A stretch of 64,000 bases of DNA from Streptomyces celluloflavus (GTDB taxonomy: Bacteria > Actinomycetota > Actinomycetes > Streptomycetales > Streptomycetaceae): assembly GCA_000720995.1 (NCBI GenBank), contig JOEL01000013.1:62001-126000 (forward strand), in the 5' to 3' direction. Position 1 is the stretch's first letter, and every line of letters begins with the position of its first letter. Of the stretch, positions 1 to 7,982 are shown one piece after another. The position numbers and the translations under genes were made by a program. The notes beneath the pieces are model-generated. The model had not been told where the DNA came from, did no database searches, and saw nothing but the letters and a program-made list of their open reading frames with translations.

Positions 1-867
1 GGGGATGAGGAGGTCGAGCTGGGGTACGAAGCCCCAGCCGACGCCCACGGTGTCGGCCTCGATCCGGCGCTCTGTACCCGGGAGCGTGCTGCCGTCGGCA
101 TCCAGGGAGGCGACGCGCACCATGGCGACCCTCCCGTCCCCTTCGGCGCCGACGATCGCGGTGCGGGTACGGACCGGGACGCGGTGCCGGGCGAGCGTGC
201 CCGCGTACCGCGCGGCCTCAACCCACTTGGCGGGGTTGCGCAACAGCGGTACGGGGTGTCGCAGCCAGGCCGAGGGCGCAGCCGCCTCGCACACGGCGAC
301 GACCTCGGCCCCGCGTGCGGCGAGGGCCGCGGCGACCGGCAGCAGGAAGGGTCCCGTACCGCCGAGCACCACCCGGCGGCCGGCGGCGACTCCCCCACCT
401 TTGAGCAGCGACTGGAGACCCCCGATGGTGAGCACGCCGGGCAGGTCCCAGCCGGGGAAGGGAAGTTGGCGGTCGTAGGCGCCGGTCGCCACCAGCAGTG
501 CTGGTGCGCGCAGCACTACGGCGGTCTCCTCGGGCGCCCGGCTCCGGTCCATGGCGTGGACGGCGAACCCGTCGCCCTCACGGGCCGTGGTCCACACGTG
601 GTGGTTCAACAGCAGCGTGAGCCGGCCGGTGCGCGCGTGGGCGGACAGTGTCGCGCACAGCGCCCGGTACGTGGGCAGTCCGTGGTGCAGATCCGCGGTC
701 GGGATGGCGTGGCGCGCCTGTTGCGGGGGGTGGCGCCAGAACTGGCCGCCCAGGGCGGCGCCCGAGTCGACGAGAAGGACACGCAATCCGCCGTCCAGGG
801 CGGTGGCGGCAGCCGCCATGCCGGCCGGGCCGGCGCCCACCACCACAAGGTCACCGGATGCACTCAT
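1..867 (-). CDS. FAD-dependent oxidoreductase, HcnB/LhpE-like subunit (partial)
   Basis: Probable NAD/FAD-binding subunit of a heterotrimeric membrane dehydrogenase of the HcnABC / opine oxidase / D-hydroxyproline dehydrogenase type. The product opens with MSASGDLVVVGAGPAGMAAA, a Rossmann dinucleotide fold (GAGPAG), and has a second nucleotide site near GGTGPFLLPVAAALAARG. The gene runs off the left edge, so the C-terminus is missing. The ATG at 865-867 lies inside the end of the upstream (2Fe-2S) gene, so the two are translationally coupled. Context with the 2Fe-2S subunit, a DadA-like subunit and a 2,5-dioxovalerate dehydrogenase argues for D-hydroxyproline oxidation. Sarcosine or opine oxidation remains possible. 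Confidence 0.85.
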   Translation of the reverse strand, partial: MSASGDLVVVGAGPAGMAAAATALDGGLRVLLVDSGAALGGQFWRHPPQQARHAIPTADLHHGLPTYRALCATLSAHARTGRLTLLLNHHVWTTAREGDGFAVHAMDRSRAPEETAVVLRAPALLVATGAYDRQLPFPGWDLPGVLTIGGLQSLLKGGGVAAGRRVVLGGTGPFLLPVAAALAARGAEVVAVCEAAAPSAWLRHPVPLLRNPAKWVEAARYAGTLARHRVPVRTRTAIVGAEGDGRVAMVRVASLDADGSTLPGTERRIEADTVGVGWGFVPQLDLLIP

Positions 868-1114
868 CGTCGCCCTCCCCGGTCGTGATGGCCATGCCCG
901 TGCGGGCCTGCACGAGGCACGCGCGTTGCCCGCCCGTTCCGTCGATGGTCACCAGACAGTCGAAACAGACACCGATCCCGCAGAAGACCCCCCGGGGCCG
1001 CTGTCCGAGCCGGGTGGTCCGCCAGGCGACCCGGCCCGAGGCGACGAGTGCGGCGGCCAGGGTCTGTCCTGGTACGAACGGCAGCGGTTCGCCGTCCACG
1101 GTGAACTCGCTCAC
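851..1114 (-). CDS. (2Fe-2S)-binding subunit, HcnA-like
   Basis: Small ferredoxin-like subunit of 87 residues that would carry electrons between the two flavin subunits of the dehydrogenase. It shows the plant-type pattern C-x4-C-x2-C (CGIGVCFDC) followed by a fourth cysteine in GGQRACLV, typical of HcnA/SoxA N-terminal 2Fe-2S modules. The start is GTG at 1112-1114, overlapping the stop of the DadA-like gene (GTGA), with a GGAGG about 10 bases upstream. It overlaps the start of the FAD subunit gene by 17 bases. The three genes form one minus-strand operon. Confidence 0.85.
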   Translation of the reverse strand: MSEFTVDGEPLPFVPGQTLAAALVASGRVAWRTTRLGQRPRGVFCGIGVCFDCLVTIDGTGGQRACLVQARTGMAITTGEGDDECIR

Positions 1115-2271
1115 TTCGGCATACCTCCGGTGGTGAGGAATCGGTCGGGCAGAAGGCCGGTGTGGGCGGCCGGATCGGCGCCCCGCCAGGGGCGGCCGAG
1201 CAGGTGAGCGGTGACCAGAGCGCCGGTTCCCGGAGCGAGACCGATACCGGCGCCCTCGTGGCCGCACGCGTGGACGACGCCGGGCACGCGGGGGTCCGGA
1301 CCGATGACCGGCAGGTGGTCCGGGCAGTACGGCCGGAAGCCCCGGTAGGCGCGGATCAGATGGGCGGCGCGCAGGAACGGGAACAGACGGCACGCCTGGG
1401 CGGCGAGCGCGGCGACCACGGCCGGGTTCATGGCGGTGTCGAAGCCGACGCGCTCGCGGCTGGCGCCGATCAGAATGGTTCCCGCCCGGGTGCCCTCGAC
1501 GACGCACGAGGTCTCCAGCCCCGCGTCGCAGGATGCAACGTTGGCGACGTAGTCGGCGGAGTACACCTTGTGCCGGATCGTGGGCGGCAGCGGCTCGGTG
1601 ACGAGGACGAAGCCCCGGCGCGGCAGGATCTCGACGGGGGCGCCGAGTCGGCGGCCGACTTCGCCGCCCCAGGTCCCCGCAGCGTTCACCACGGCGTCGG
1701 CGGCCAGCACGGTGCCGTCAGCGGTGCGGACTCCGGCGATCCGGCCGCCGGCTCCGGTGATTGCGGCGATGGCTTCGCCGGTGTGCACCCGTGCGCCGCG
1801 CCGGACTGCGGCGCGCAGCAGTCCGGCTGCCGCGAGGACGGGCTGTACCTGGGCGTCCTGCGGGTAGTGGACGCCGCCGGGAAGTCCGGGCGCGATGTGC
1901 GGTTCGAGATCGCGGACGCGTTCGACGGGTTCGGTGCAAACGCCAACTGCCGCCTGGCTCGCGGCGAACGCGTGCAGGGCGGTGAGGGCGTCGGGTGTGC
2001 TCGCGACGACCAGGCCGCCCTTGGCTTCCAGTTCGACGGTGTCCGGGCCGAGTTCCTCGCCGGCCTCGTCCCACAGATCGCGGCTGAGCCGGGCCAGTTC
2101 CAATTCGGGTCCCGGTTCCTTGTCGGAGAGGAGTATGTTGCCCTCCCCCCGACTGGTCGTGCCGGCGCCAACGGGTCCCCGGTCGAGAACCGTGACGTCG
2201 AGGCCCGCCGCGGCGGCGTGGAACGCGCACGCGGCGCCCACGATGCCCGCGCCCACGACAACGACTTTCAT
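1111..2271 (-). CDS. DadA-like FAD-dependent D-amino-acid (D-hydroxyproline) oxidase subunit
   Basis: Catalytic flavin subunit of about 386 residues in the DAO/DadA family. It begins MKVVVVGAGIVGAACAFHAA (FAD-binding GxGxxG) and ends with the family C-terminal block YRGFRPYCPDHLPVIGPD followed by GHEGAGIGLAPGTG. The likely reaction is oxidation of D-4-hydroxyproline to pyrroline-4-hydroxy-2-carboxylate; this is inferred from the divergent semialdehyde dehydrogenase, because the fold also fits D-proline, glycine or sarcosine. ATG at 2269-2271 is preferred because a GAGGGG sits about 6 bases before it; a GTG at 2277 lies inside that ribosome site. It is the first gene of the minus-strand operon and has a palindrome 29 bases upstream. 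Confidence 0.85.
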   Translation of the reverse strand: MKVVVVGAGIVGAACAFHAAAAGLDVTVLDRGPVGAGTTSRGEGNILLSDKEPGPELELARLSRDLWDEAGEELGPDTVELEAKGGLVVASTPDALTALHAFAASQAAVGVCTEPVERVRDLEPHIAPGLPGGVHYPQDAQVQPVLAAAGLLRAAVRRGARVHTGEAIAAITGAGGRIAGVRTADGTVLAADAVVNAAGTWGGEVGRRLGAPVEILPRRGFVLVTEPLPPTIRHKVYSADYVANVASCDAGLETSCVVEGTRAGTILIGASRERVGFDTAMNPAVVAALAAQACRLFPFLRAAHLIRAYRGFRPYCPDHLPVIGPDPRVPGVVHACGHEGAGIGLAPGTGALVTAHLLGRPWRGADPAAHTGLLPDRFLTTGGMPK

Positions 2272-2299
2272 GGCCACCCCTCAGTGCAATGTCACATGC

Positions 2300-2314
2300 T
2301 ATAGCTAGGCTATA
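2300..2314. promoter_or_regulatory. Candidate operator in the divergent hydroxyproline promoter region
   Basis: TATAGC-TAG-GCTATA, a perfect 6-base inverted repeat around three bases, is the only AT-rich palindrome in the 144-base gap between the DadA-like gene and the divergent dehydrogenase. Its position fits a shared operator for a GntR/FadR-type regulator, which is commonly linked to such clusters. No regulator gene is inside the window, so the partner is unknown. Confidence 0.5.
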
Positions 2315-2415
2315 CATCGGATTGATCCGAAGACAACGCCGCCGACCGGGTGATCTTCACTCCGGCGCCCGACGACGGCGCACTGCCCACCGTGCACATA
2401 GGGAGATGAATCGTT

Positions 2416-3975
2416 GTGAACCTGACCGGACACTCGATCCTGGCCGGCCGTGACGCCCCCGGTACGGGGGCCGCTTGGCACGCGATCGCCGCCGCGACCG
2501 GCGAGCCGATCGGCCCTCCGCTCCGGGACGCGTCGGCGGAGCAGATCGCCGAGGCGGCCCGGCTCGCCGAGGCTGACGCCCGCGCCTTCCGCGCCCTGCC
2601 GACGGAGCGCCGGGCGGGCTTCCTCGACGCCTGCGCGGAAGAGATCGAAGCGCTCGGCGACTCCCTTCTGGAACTTGCGGCCCGCGAGACCGGGCTCTCT
2701 CCGGTCAGGCTGGCCGGTGAACGGGGGCGGACCTGCGGGCAACTGCGCCTGTTCGCCGATCTGGTCAGAAGTGGAACCGCGCTCGGTGCACGGATCGACT
2801 CCGGGGCCTCCCGGACGGATGTACGGCTGCGCCGGATTCCCGTCGGTCCGGTAGCGGTCTTCGGCGCGAGCAACTTCCCGCTGGCGTTCTCGGTCGCGGG
2901 CGGAGACACCGTGTCCGCACTGGCCGCCGGCTGCCCCGTGGTGGCCAAGGCACACCCGTCCCACCCGGGCACCGGCGAGGCGGTGGCCCGCGCCGTCACG
3001 ACGGCCGCCGCGCGCACGGGTGTGCCGGCCGGTGTGTTCTCGCTAGTGGTGGGCCGGGGCAACGAGGTCGGACTCGCCCTGGTCGGTGATCCGCGGATCG
3101 CTGCCGTGGGCTTCACCGGCTCCCGGGCCGGCGGGCTGGCGCTGGTCGCCGCCGCGCAGTCCCGCCCGACGCCCGTCCCGGTCCACGCCGAGATGTCCGC
3201 AGTCAATCCCGTGATCGTGCTCGACGGGGCCCTCGCCGAGCCGGGACCGGCGGCCGAGGGATACGTGGCGTCGCTGACCAGCAGCGCGGGGCAGTTCTGC
3301 ACGAACCCCGGCCTCCTGCTGCTGCCGGCCGGGCCGACGGGCGAAACCTTCCTCGCCGCCGTGACTCGGGCCGTGGCGAGTACGGAGGGCCAGGTCATGC
3401 TCACCCCGGGAATCACCCGGGCGTACACAGAGGGGGTACAACGGTGGGCGGCTGTCGAAGGGGTGCGGGAGGTGGCCCGGGGCACAGCCGGGGACGGCCC
3501 GTTCGCGCCCGCCCCGGTGGTCCTCGAATGCGACGCGGCCACGTACACCGCACACGAGGGTCTCACCGGCGAGGTCTTCGGCGCCGCGGGGCTCATCGTG
3601 CGCTGGTCCGGGACGGAAGAACTCCTCTCCCTGCTGGAGAATCTGGAGGGGCAGCTGACAGCCACCCTGCAGGGAACTGACGCCGACCTGGCCACGGCCC
3701 TGCGACTCCTGCCCGTGCTGGAGGAGCGGGCGGGCCGCATCCTGTGGGGCGGCTGGCCCACCGGGGTCGAGGTCTGCCACGCGATGGTGCACGGGGGGCC
3801 GTGGCCCGCGACGAGTTCACCCGGAACCACGAGCGTCGGCACCCTCGCCATCGAGCGCTGGCTGCGCCCGGTCTGCTACCAGTCCTTTCCCGACCCCTTC
3901 CTGCCCCCCGAACTCCGCGACGACAACCCCCTGCGGGTCCCCCGCCTCATGAACGGCACCCACCCGCCCCGGTAA
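2416..3975 (+). CDS. 2,5-dioxovalerate (alpha-ketoglutaric semialdehyde) dehydrogenase
   Basis: NAD(P)-dependent aldehyde dehydrogenase of 519 residues, expected to oxidise 2,5-dioxopentanoate to 2-oxoglutarate, the last step of hydroxyproline breakdown. Visible motifs are the cofactor-binding block VFGASNFPLAFSVAGGDT, VGFTGSRAGG, a catalytic glutamate in HAEMSAVNPV (E259) and the nucleophile in SSAGQFCTNPG (C295). This GASNFP/GQFCTNPG signature is characteristic of the KGSADH class rather than betaine or succinate semialdehyde dehydrogenases. The start is GTG with GGGAGA nine bases upstream. It is divergent from the dehydrogenase operon. The deaminase and epimerase of the pathway are not in the window. 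Confidence 0.88.
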   Translation: MNLTGHSILAGRDAPGTGAAWHAIAAATGEPIGPPLRDASAEQIAEAARLAEADARAFRALPTERRAGFLDACAEEIEALGDSLLELAARETGLSPVRLAGERGRTCGQLRLFADLVRSGTALGARIDSGASRTDVRLRRIPVGPVAVFGASNFPLAFSVAGGDTVSALAAGCPVVAKAHPSHPGTGEAVARAVTTAAARTGVPAGVFSLVVGRGNEVGLALVGDPRIAAVGFTGSRAGGLALVAAAQSRPTPVPVHAEMSAVNPVIVLDGALAEPGPAAEGYVASLTSSAGQFCTNPGLLLLPAGPTGETFLAAVTRAVASTEGQVMLTPGITRAYTEGVQRWAAVEGVREVARGTAGDGPFAPAPVVLECDAATYTAHEGLTGEVFGAAGLIVRWSGTEELLSLLENLEGQLTATLQGTDADLATALRLLPVLEERAGRILWGGWPTGVEVCHAMVHGGPWPATSSPGTTSVGTLAIERWLRPVCYQSFPDPFLPPELRDDNPLRVPRLMNGTHPPR

Positions 3976-4249
3976 GCCGGCAGACCGCCCGCGCCCGTCA
4001 ACTGCAGGCCCCGGCCTGGGCCCAACCCAACAACGCATCGGTCAGCCGGTCGTCCGCCGCCGTCGTTGGCCGCGGCTCAGGCGTCTGGACCGCCTCGGCC
4101 TCGGTCATGTTCGTACAGGTAGTCGTCGGTGAAAGCGAGAGCCGGCTTCGGACAGGAGGGCGATCTGAGCCGCTGTCCCGTCGCGTCCGTGCCCGCGCGC
4201 GGAGTCGGAGGCTCTCTTTCCCTCGGTTGCGTTCGACCCAATGCCTGTA
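3976..4249. other. Intergenic stretch, no confident gene
   Basis: A 274-base gap between the dehydrogenase and the insertion sequence. A 36-codon minus-strand frame at 3998-4108 (starting MTEAEAVQT, ending AQAGACS) is open but has no convincing ribosome site, so it is not called. Nothing else is evident. Confidence 0.5.
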
Positions 4250-5251
4250 GGAGCTGTCCGGGCGATCATGTTCGGAGCCAGATGGTGAGGGCTGCGGCGG
4301 TGGCGGTTCCGAGGTAGACGTAGCGGCGCTTGTCCTAGCGGGTGGCGACGGCTCTGTGCTGCTTCAGTCTGTTGACGGCCCGTTCGATGGTGTTGCGTTT
4401 CTTGTACCGCTCCGCGTCGAAGCCGGGTGGCCGTCCGCCGCGTGAACCCTTGCGTAGGCGGGCGGCCTGGCTGTCGGTCTTCTCCGGAATCGTGTGCCGG
4501 ATGCCGCGGCGCCGCAGGTCCTCACGACAGGGCCTGTTGCTGTATGCCTTGTCGGCCGCGACGCTGTCGGGTTTCTTGCGGGGCCTGCCCGGCCCGGCTT
4601 TCGGGACACGGATCTTCTCCAGCACCGGCATGAACTGCGTGCAGTCCGCCCGCTGCCCGGGTGTGACGATGACGGACAGCGGGCGGCAGCGGCCGTCCGC
4701 GCTCAGGTGGAGCTTGGTGGTGAACCCGCCGCGCGAGCGGCCCAGGCCCGCACCTCCCGCACTACCTCCACCAATCGGCCGTGGAGGCTCTGCCACGCGG
4801 TGTCGCCCTGGTGTTCCGGCCTTTCGGCCCTCTTTGAGGCGGGAGCCGGCGGCGGGTCGGTACGGGCGCCGGCCGCGTGCTGGTGGGCACGGACGGTGGT
4901 GGAGTCGACGGAGACGTCCCAGTCGATCTCACCCGCCGCATCCGCCGCGGCCTGGACCTGCTGCAGCAGACGCTCCCACGTTCCGTCGGCCGACCACAGC
5001 CGGTGCCGCTCATAAACGGTCTTCCACGGCCCGAACCGCTCGGGCAGGTCCCGCCACTGCACCCCGGTCCGCACCCGGTGCAAAATCCCGTCGATCACCT
5101 GCCGGTGATCCCGCCACCGGCCGCAACGCCCATTACTGACCGGCAGGAACGGCCTCAGCCGTTCCCACTCGGCATCACTCAGATCACCCCGCCCCATGCC
5201 CATATAAACGACCCCGGCCCGAAGCAGTCACATGATCGGCCGGACACGTCC
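4250..5251 (-). mobile_element. IS5-family (IS427-like) insertion sequence with terminal inverted repeats
   Basis: An element of about 1.0 kb bounded by inverted repeats at 4250-4271 and 5230-5251. Reading inward, both ends share GGA..TGTCCGG.CGATCATGT, with three mismatches in 22 positions. It contains one transposase in two overlapping frames on the minus strand, as in the IS427 group where a frameshift joins them. No target-site duplication could be recognised at the flanks, so the exact ends may be off by a few bases. Both termini are intact, but the transposase has an early stop. Confidence 0.8.
4266..5203 (-). pseudogene. IS5-family transposase, two frames plus an in-frame amber codon
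   Basis: The first frame (4703-5203, starting MGMGRGDLSDAEWERLRPFL) carries the DUF4096-type N-terminal domain and the first catalytic Asp in VSVDSTTVRAHQH. The second frame (4335-4796) holds the DDE core: LGRSRGGFTTKLHLSADG, SVAADKAYSNRP, and YKKRNTIERAVNRLKQHRAV. The overlap at 4703-4796 is where a programmed frameshift would join them. After VATR a TAG at 4335-4337 replaces the tyrosine usual here. The same frame then continues with the normal C-terminus DKRRYVYLGTATAAALTIWL to a TGA at 4266-4268. The element is therefore probably inactive unless the last 24 residues are dispensable. Confidence 0.8.
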
Positions 5252-5349
5252 TGGCGGCGTCCAGTTGTGCGCAGCCGTCCAGCGCCGACGGCCCCAGAGC
5301 GCCGGTGCACCCCTCGGCTTGTAGGCCGAATCGGAAAGCGTGGTTGATT

Positions 5350-5637
5350 ATGGCAACGATCAATTTGATCAACGCCGGAGACCGGGCAGGGAGATTGCTC
5401 CCCGGGCAGGCGAGGATCTGGTCGTGTGGCACCCTGGCCGCCGTCGGATCCAATGTCTCGTTGTCCGTGCTCAGTCAGGCTCAGCGGACCCCTTCGTCAG
5501 ACGTGTACTCCTTGGAGCTCACCAGCTTCAGGGTTGTGACGGGACCAGCCGGGATGAACCTGAACTGGATAACTACCAACGACCACCCCACCACGGTGAT
5601 TGAATCCATCCATTTCGCCTACTGCGTCATTTCGTAG
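5350..5637 (+). CDS. Hypothetical protein, 95 residues
   Basis: Product begins MATINLINAGDRAGRLLPGQ and ends ESIHFAYCVIS. It is rich in Ser, Thr, Val and Asn, lacks a signal peptide or membrane helix and looks like a beta-strand protein. No family is recognised. Codon use is less GC-biased than in flanking core genes. The ribosome site is poor, so the start is uncertain (GTG/ATG choices nearby). A second small gene follows after 16 bases with a strong AAGGAG, suggesting a two-gene unit just outside the insertion sequence. Confidence 0.5.
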   Translation: MATINLINAGDRAGRLLPGQARIWSCGTLAAVGSNVSLSVLSQAQRTPSSDVYSLELTSFRVVTGPAGMNLNWITTNDHPTTVIESIHFAYCVIS

Positions 5638-5653
5638 CTCAAGGAGTTCAACG

Positions 5654-5899
5654 ATGAGACGCTTTGTCGTGCACGACGAGGCAGGGAACATCGACCAGGC
5701 TGTTCGGATCCCGACAGATTCGCCGCTCCTGATCCTGACTCCCCCAGCGGGATATTTCTACACGGAGTGCGAGCCGCCGGAAGGGATGACCGAGGACTCC
5801 GACCTCCTCGCGTTCGTGAATTCCTATCGACTGGACTCGTCGCGTCCCAAGGTCACGCCGGTACGCCGGACGGACCAGTGCCGTATGAACGCCGCATAG
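5654..5899 (+). CDS. Hypothetical protein, possibly truncated by an amber codon
   Basis: An 81-residue product starting MRRFVVHDEAGNIDQAVRIP, with AAGGAG eight bases before the ATG. No family is recognised. The frame ends at TAG (5897-5899) but stays open and protein-like for another 89 codons to 6166, reading SSEWSDGRIELDMPFSIRET and NKRVHIVPLGSTDQD, without a start codon or ribosome site of its own. The simplest reading is a gene of about 170 codons broken by a nonsense mutation. A genuine short gene followed by a remnant is also possible. Confidence 0.5.
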   Translation: MRRFVVHDEAGNIDQAVRIPTDSPLLILTPPAGYFYTECEPPEGMTEDSDLLAFVNSYRLDSSRPKVTPVRRTDQCRMNAA

Positions 5900-6239
5900 C
5901 TGCCGGTCACCAGCTCCGAATGGAGTGACGGCCGGATCGAGTTGGACATGCCTTTCAGCATTCGCGAGACGCAGGCGAACAAGCGCGTGCACATCGTCCC
6001 GCTCGGCAGCACTGACCAAGATCGAAATAAGCCAGAGCCTCCAGCTTGCCCAACTGACCGCAAGACATACGGACCAACTCAAGACAGGGCAAACGTTGCC
6101 TGGTGCGGCACTAGTACCGGTCTGCACGAGAATGACACCGACTTTCGCCACTCGTGTCATAAGTAATCCACAGAGAATGTCAGCAGCTTGCCCTGCTCAA
6201 ACCAGGTTCTCCAACTGACATCACAGTGACGATCACACG

Positions 6240-6525
6240 CAGACCATCACTGTGGCCGGGGAACAGCCACCGGGAGTCGCGGTTGGTCGCGGTGCTCATG
6301 TTGTCCCGGTTATCGATCCAGTGGAGCAGGAGCCCCACGGCCGGCTCGGGGACCGGGGATGGCGGGTCACCGAGCCGTAGCAGCACGAGGCCGTTGTCGT
6401 TGACGACGTCGTCAAAGGTGAGCCGGACGACGCGGCTGAGCGGTTGTGCGTAGAGCAGGACGATGGCTTCGGCGATACGGCTCCGCAGGGGAAGGCAGGC
6501 CCGCCCGGGAATCAGATGAGCCCTC
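6240..6525 (-). pseudogene. Tyrosine-integrase-like C-terminal fragment
   Basis: The minus strand reads LRAHLIPGRACLPLRSRIAE, then IVLLYAQPLSRVVRLTFDDV, LRLGDPPSPVPEPAVGLLLH and NRDSRWLFPG. This matches the catalytic-half region of a family of Streptomyces site-specific recombinase-like proteins that I recognise by pattern (LLYAQPLSRI, LGDPPSPVPEP, RWLFPG). Similarity stops after WLFPG, before the final catalytic Tyr region, and there is no proper start. A matching N-terminal piece lies at 9531-9659 in the same orientation. Confidence 0.5.
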
Positions 6526-6534
6526 AGTCCAATG

Positions 6535-6840
6535 TCACGGTGCCGTGCCCCGTGTCCTGACGACGGCGCTGCCGGTGGCGGCGTCCACGCACAGCACGCC
6601 GCGTCCCTCCGGCAGGGGAACATCGAGGTACTGCAGGCGCAGGCGTCCGACGTCATGGCCCTTCTCCCGGGCCTTTCCCAGGGCCTCTTGCTCGGCCTCT
6701 TCCCGCCCGACGGTCTTGCCGCCCTCCAGCACCACCACATGGTGCAGGTGCACGACGCGTCCGTCACTGGCCGGGTCGTAAACGGCCACCGTGTGTGTGA
6801 GCGACACCAGTGGCCCAATCCCAGCACTCATGTACTGCAT
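6535..6840 (-). CDS. Hypothetical protein, 101 residues
   Basis: Product begins MQYMSAGIGPLVSLTHTVAV and contains HLHHVVVLEGGKTVGREEAE followed by a charged helix and LPEGRGVLCVDAATG. No family is recognised and no signal peptide or membrane segment is visible. ATG at 6838-6840 has AGGAG nine bases upstream. It lies 23 bases after the stop of the gene at 6864-7199, and both read leftward, so they are probably co-transcribed. Confidence 0.55.
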   Translation of the reverse strand: MQYMSAGIGPLVSLTHTVAVYDPASDGRVVHLHHVVVLEGGKTVGREEAEQEALGKAREKGHDVGRLRLQYLDVPLPEGRGVLCVDAATGSAVVRTRGTAP

Positions 6841-6863
6841 GGTTCACATCTCCTGCCGGTCCA

Positions 6864-7199
6864 TCAGGTGACCTGCGGCCAGTAGAACAGGTTGAGCAGC
6901 CAGGCGGTGAATCCGTTGCTGACCTGGGCTTCCCAGTCGACCCGGGTCAGCTTGCTCCGGGAGATCGCGCTGACAAATCCCGTGTCTTCGGTCTTCGTGG
7001 AGCCATCGGTGTCGATGAACTGCACCTGCGTGAAACTGGTGACGACAAAAGACCCCTGTTGCGGAAGGTCCTCATCGAACGAGGAGATCGAGAGCTGTCC
7101 GATCGTGTTCAGTGCAGGCTGTTCATAGTGGTACGAGACCGTCAGCGTCGGGACGTTATTGTTGTTCACCTGGCCGGTAGACGAATGCATGCCATCCAC
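6864..7199 (-). CDS. Hypothetical protein, 111 residues
   Basis: Product begins MDGMHSSTGQVNNNNVPTLT and continues with SYHYEQPALNTIGQLSISSF, FVVTSFTQVQFIDTDGSTKT and FTAWLLNLFYWPQVT. It is rich in beta-forming and aromatic residues with acidic loops and no signal peptide. No family is recognised. Its composition (Asn, Gln, Ser, Thr) is unlike the surrounding Ala/Arg-rich proteome, which suggests transfer. It is the first gene of a two-gene leftward unit. A GAGAGGG lies upstream of the ATG; a nearby GTG is an alternative start. Confidence 0.55.
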   Translation of the reverse strand: MDGMHSSTGQVNNNNVPTLTVSYHYEQPALNTIGQLSISSFDEDLPQQGSFVVTSFTQVQFIDTDGSTKTEDTGFVSAISRSKLTRVDWEAQVSNGFTAWLLNLFYWPQVT

Positions 7200-7541
7200 A
7201 GCGGCACCCTCTCAAGCCGAGTCGGAAAACACCCTGTATTTCCGAAGTTTAGACGCCATGGAAGCCCGACGGCGGAATCTTCACCCGCGACACGAATTGT
7301 CATATCGCACCCGGACACCAGGAATCCCGACCGCCCCCGGGGCCCGCTTACGCTCCGCCGTCCTGCCCGAGAACACGCCGTACCAGGGTCCGCGACATCA
7401 GGCACCGAACGGGCCGACCTCGCCGGGCCCCACGCCCAGCAGCGCGGCGCCGCCCTTCGCCTGGTGGCAGCCGGGAATCACAGCGTGTCCGCTTCGAGCT
7501 CGGCCTTGGGGCATCGGTACAGCGATTCTCGGCGAGAACGA

Positions 7542-7742
7542 TCATGGTTCGTGGGTGGAGGTCTCCGCGTTCGGGTGGGGCTGGGTCTGAAGTCGTTGGC
7601 AGAGGTCGGCGAAGTTGGCGGGTGCCTGGGTGACGGCCTCGGGGTACGCCTCCTTGCAGATCGCCTCGTGCGGGGTGGTCGGCAGCGTGCCGAGGGAGGG
7701 CGTCCGGGTCAGGCTCCGCACCGCTCTGTCGGCGCCAGCCAC
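7542..7742 (-). CDS. Small hypothetical open frame or gene remnant
   Basis: A 66-residue frame from a GTG start reads TPHEAICKEAYPEAVTQAPA and FADLCQRLQTQPHPNAETST. The stretch AICKEAYPEAVTQAPANFADLC looks protein-like, with plausible helices, but no family is recognised and the ribosome site is weak. It may be a residue of a larger gene in this decayed region. Confidence 0.25.
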   Translation of the reverse strand: MAGADRAVRSLTRTPSLGTLPTTPHEAICKEAYPEAVTQAPANFADLCQRLQTQPHPNAETSTHEP

Positions 7743-7832
7743 GATGGCAGGTCAAGCCGTCAAGCTCGTCAGCGCTCCCCTCATCTGCCAGGACGCGGCG
7801 GGCCGCTGGCCCAGGCCCATCAGAGACTCAGA

Positions 7833-7859
7833 ACCTCTAATTGCTATCGAATGAGAGGT
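7833..7859. repeat. Imperfect 10-base inverted repeat
   Basis: ACCTCTaATT, a 7-base centre gctatcg, then AATgAGAGGT: nine of ten pairs match. It lies in an AT-richer gap and could be an operator or a weak terminator. It is not linked to a recognised gene. Confidence 0.4.
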
Positions 7860-7982
7860 GTCGCCGTCCGGGACAGCCTTGCCCCCAAGAGGTGACCTGC
7901 AGAAATGGGCGGTGTCCGATGTGGGGGTCCGCACCTTCCGCCGCACTTGTGGTCCCCCGCTGGAAGCAACCATCCCCACGGT

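Noticed and set aside
3998..4108. 36-codon minus-strand frame ending in AQAGACS, resembling a small peptide precursor
   Set aside because: No ribosome site, no processing or modification genes nearby, and too short to support on its own.
4245..5257. Target-site duplication flanking the IS5-type element
   Set aside because: Bases outside the two inverted repeats do not match over 2-9 positions in any register I tried.
4335..5899. Genome-level amber recoding (TAG read as an amino acid) to explain two in-frame TAG codons
   Set aside because: TAG is used as an ordinary stop elsewhere in the window (for example the small gene ending at 5637), and both interrupted genes lie in decaying DNA; ordinary nonsense mutation suffices.
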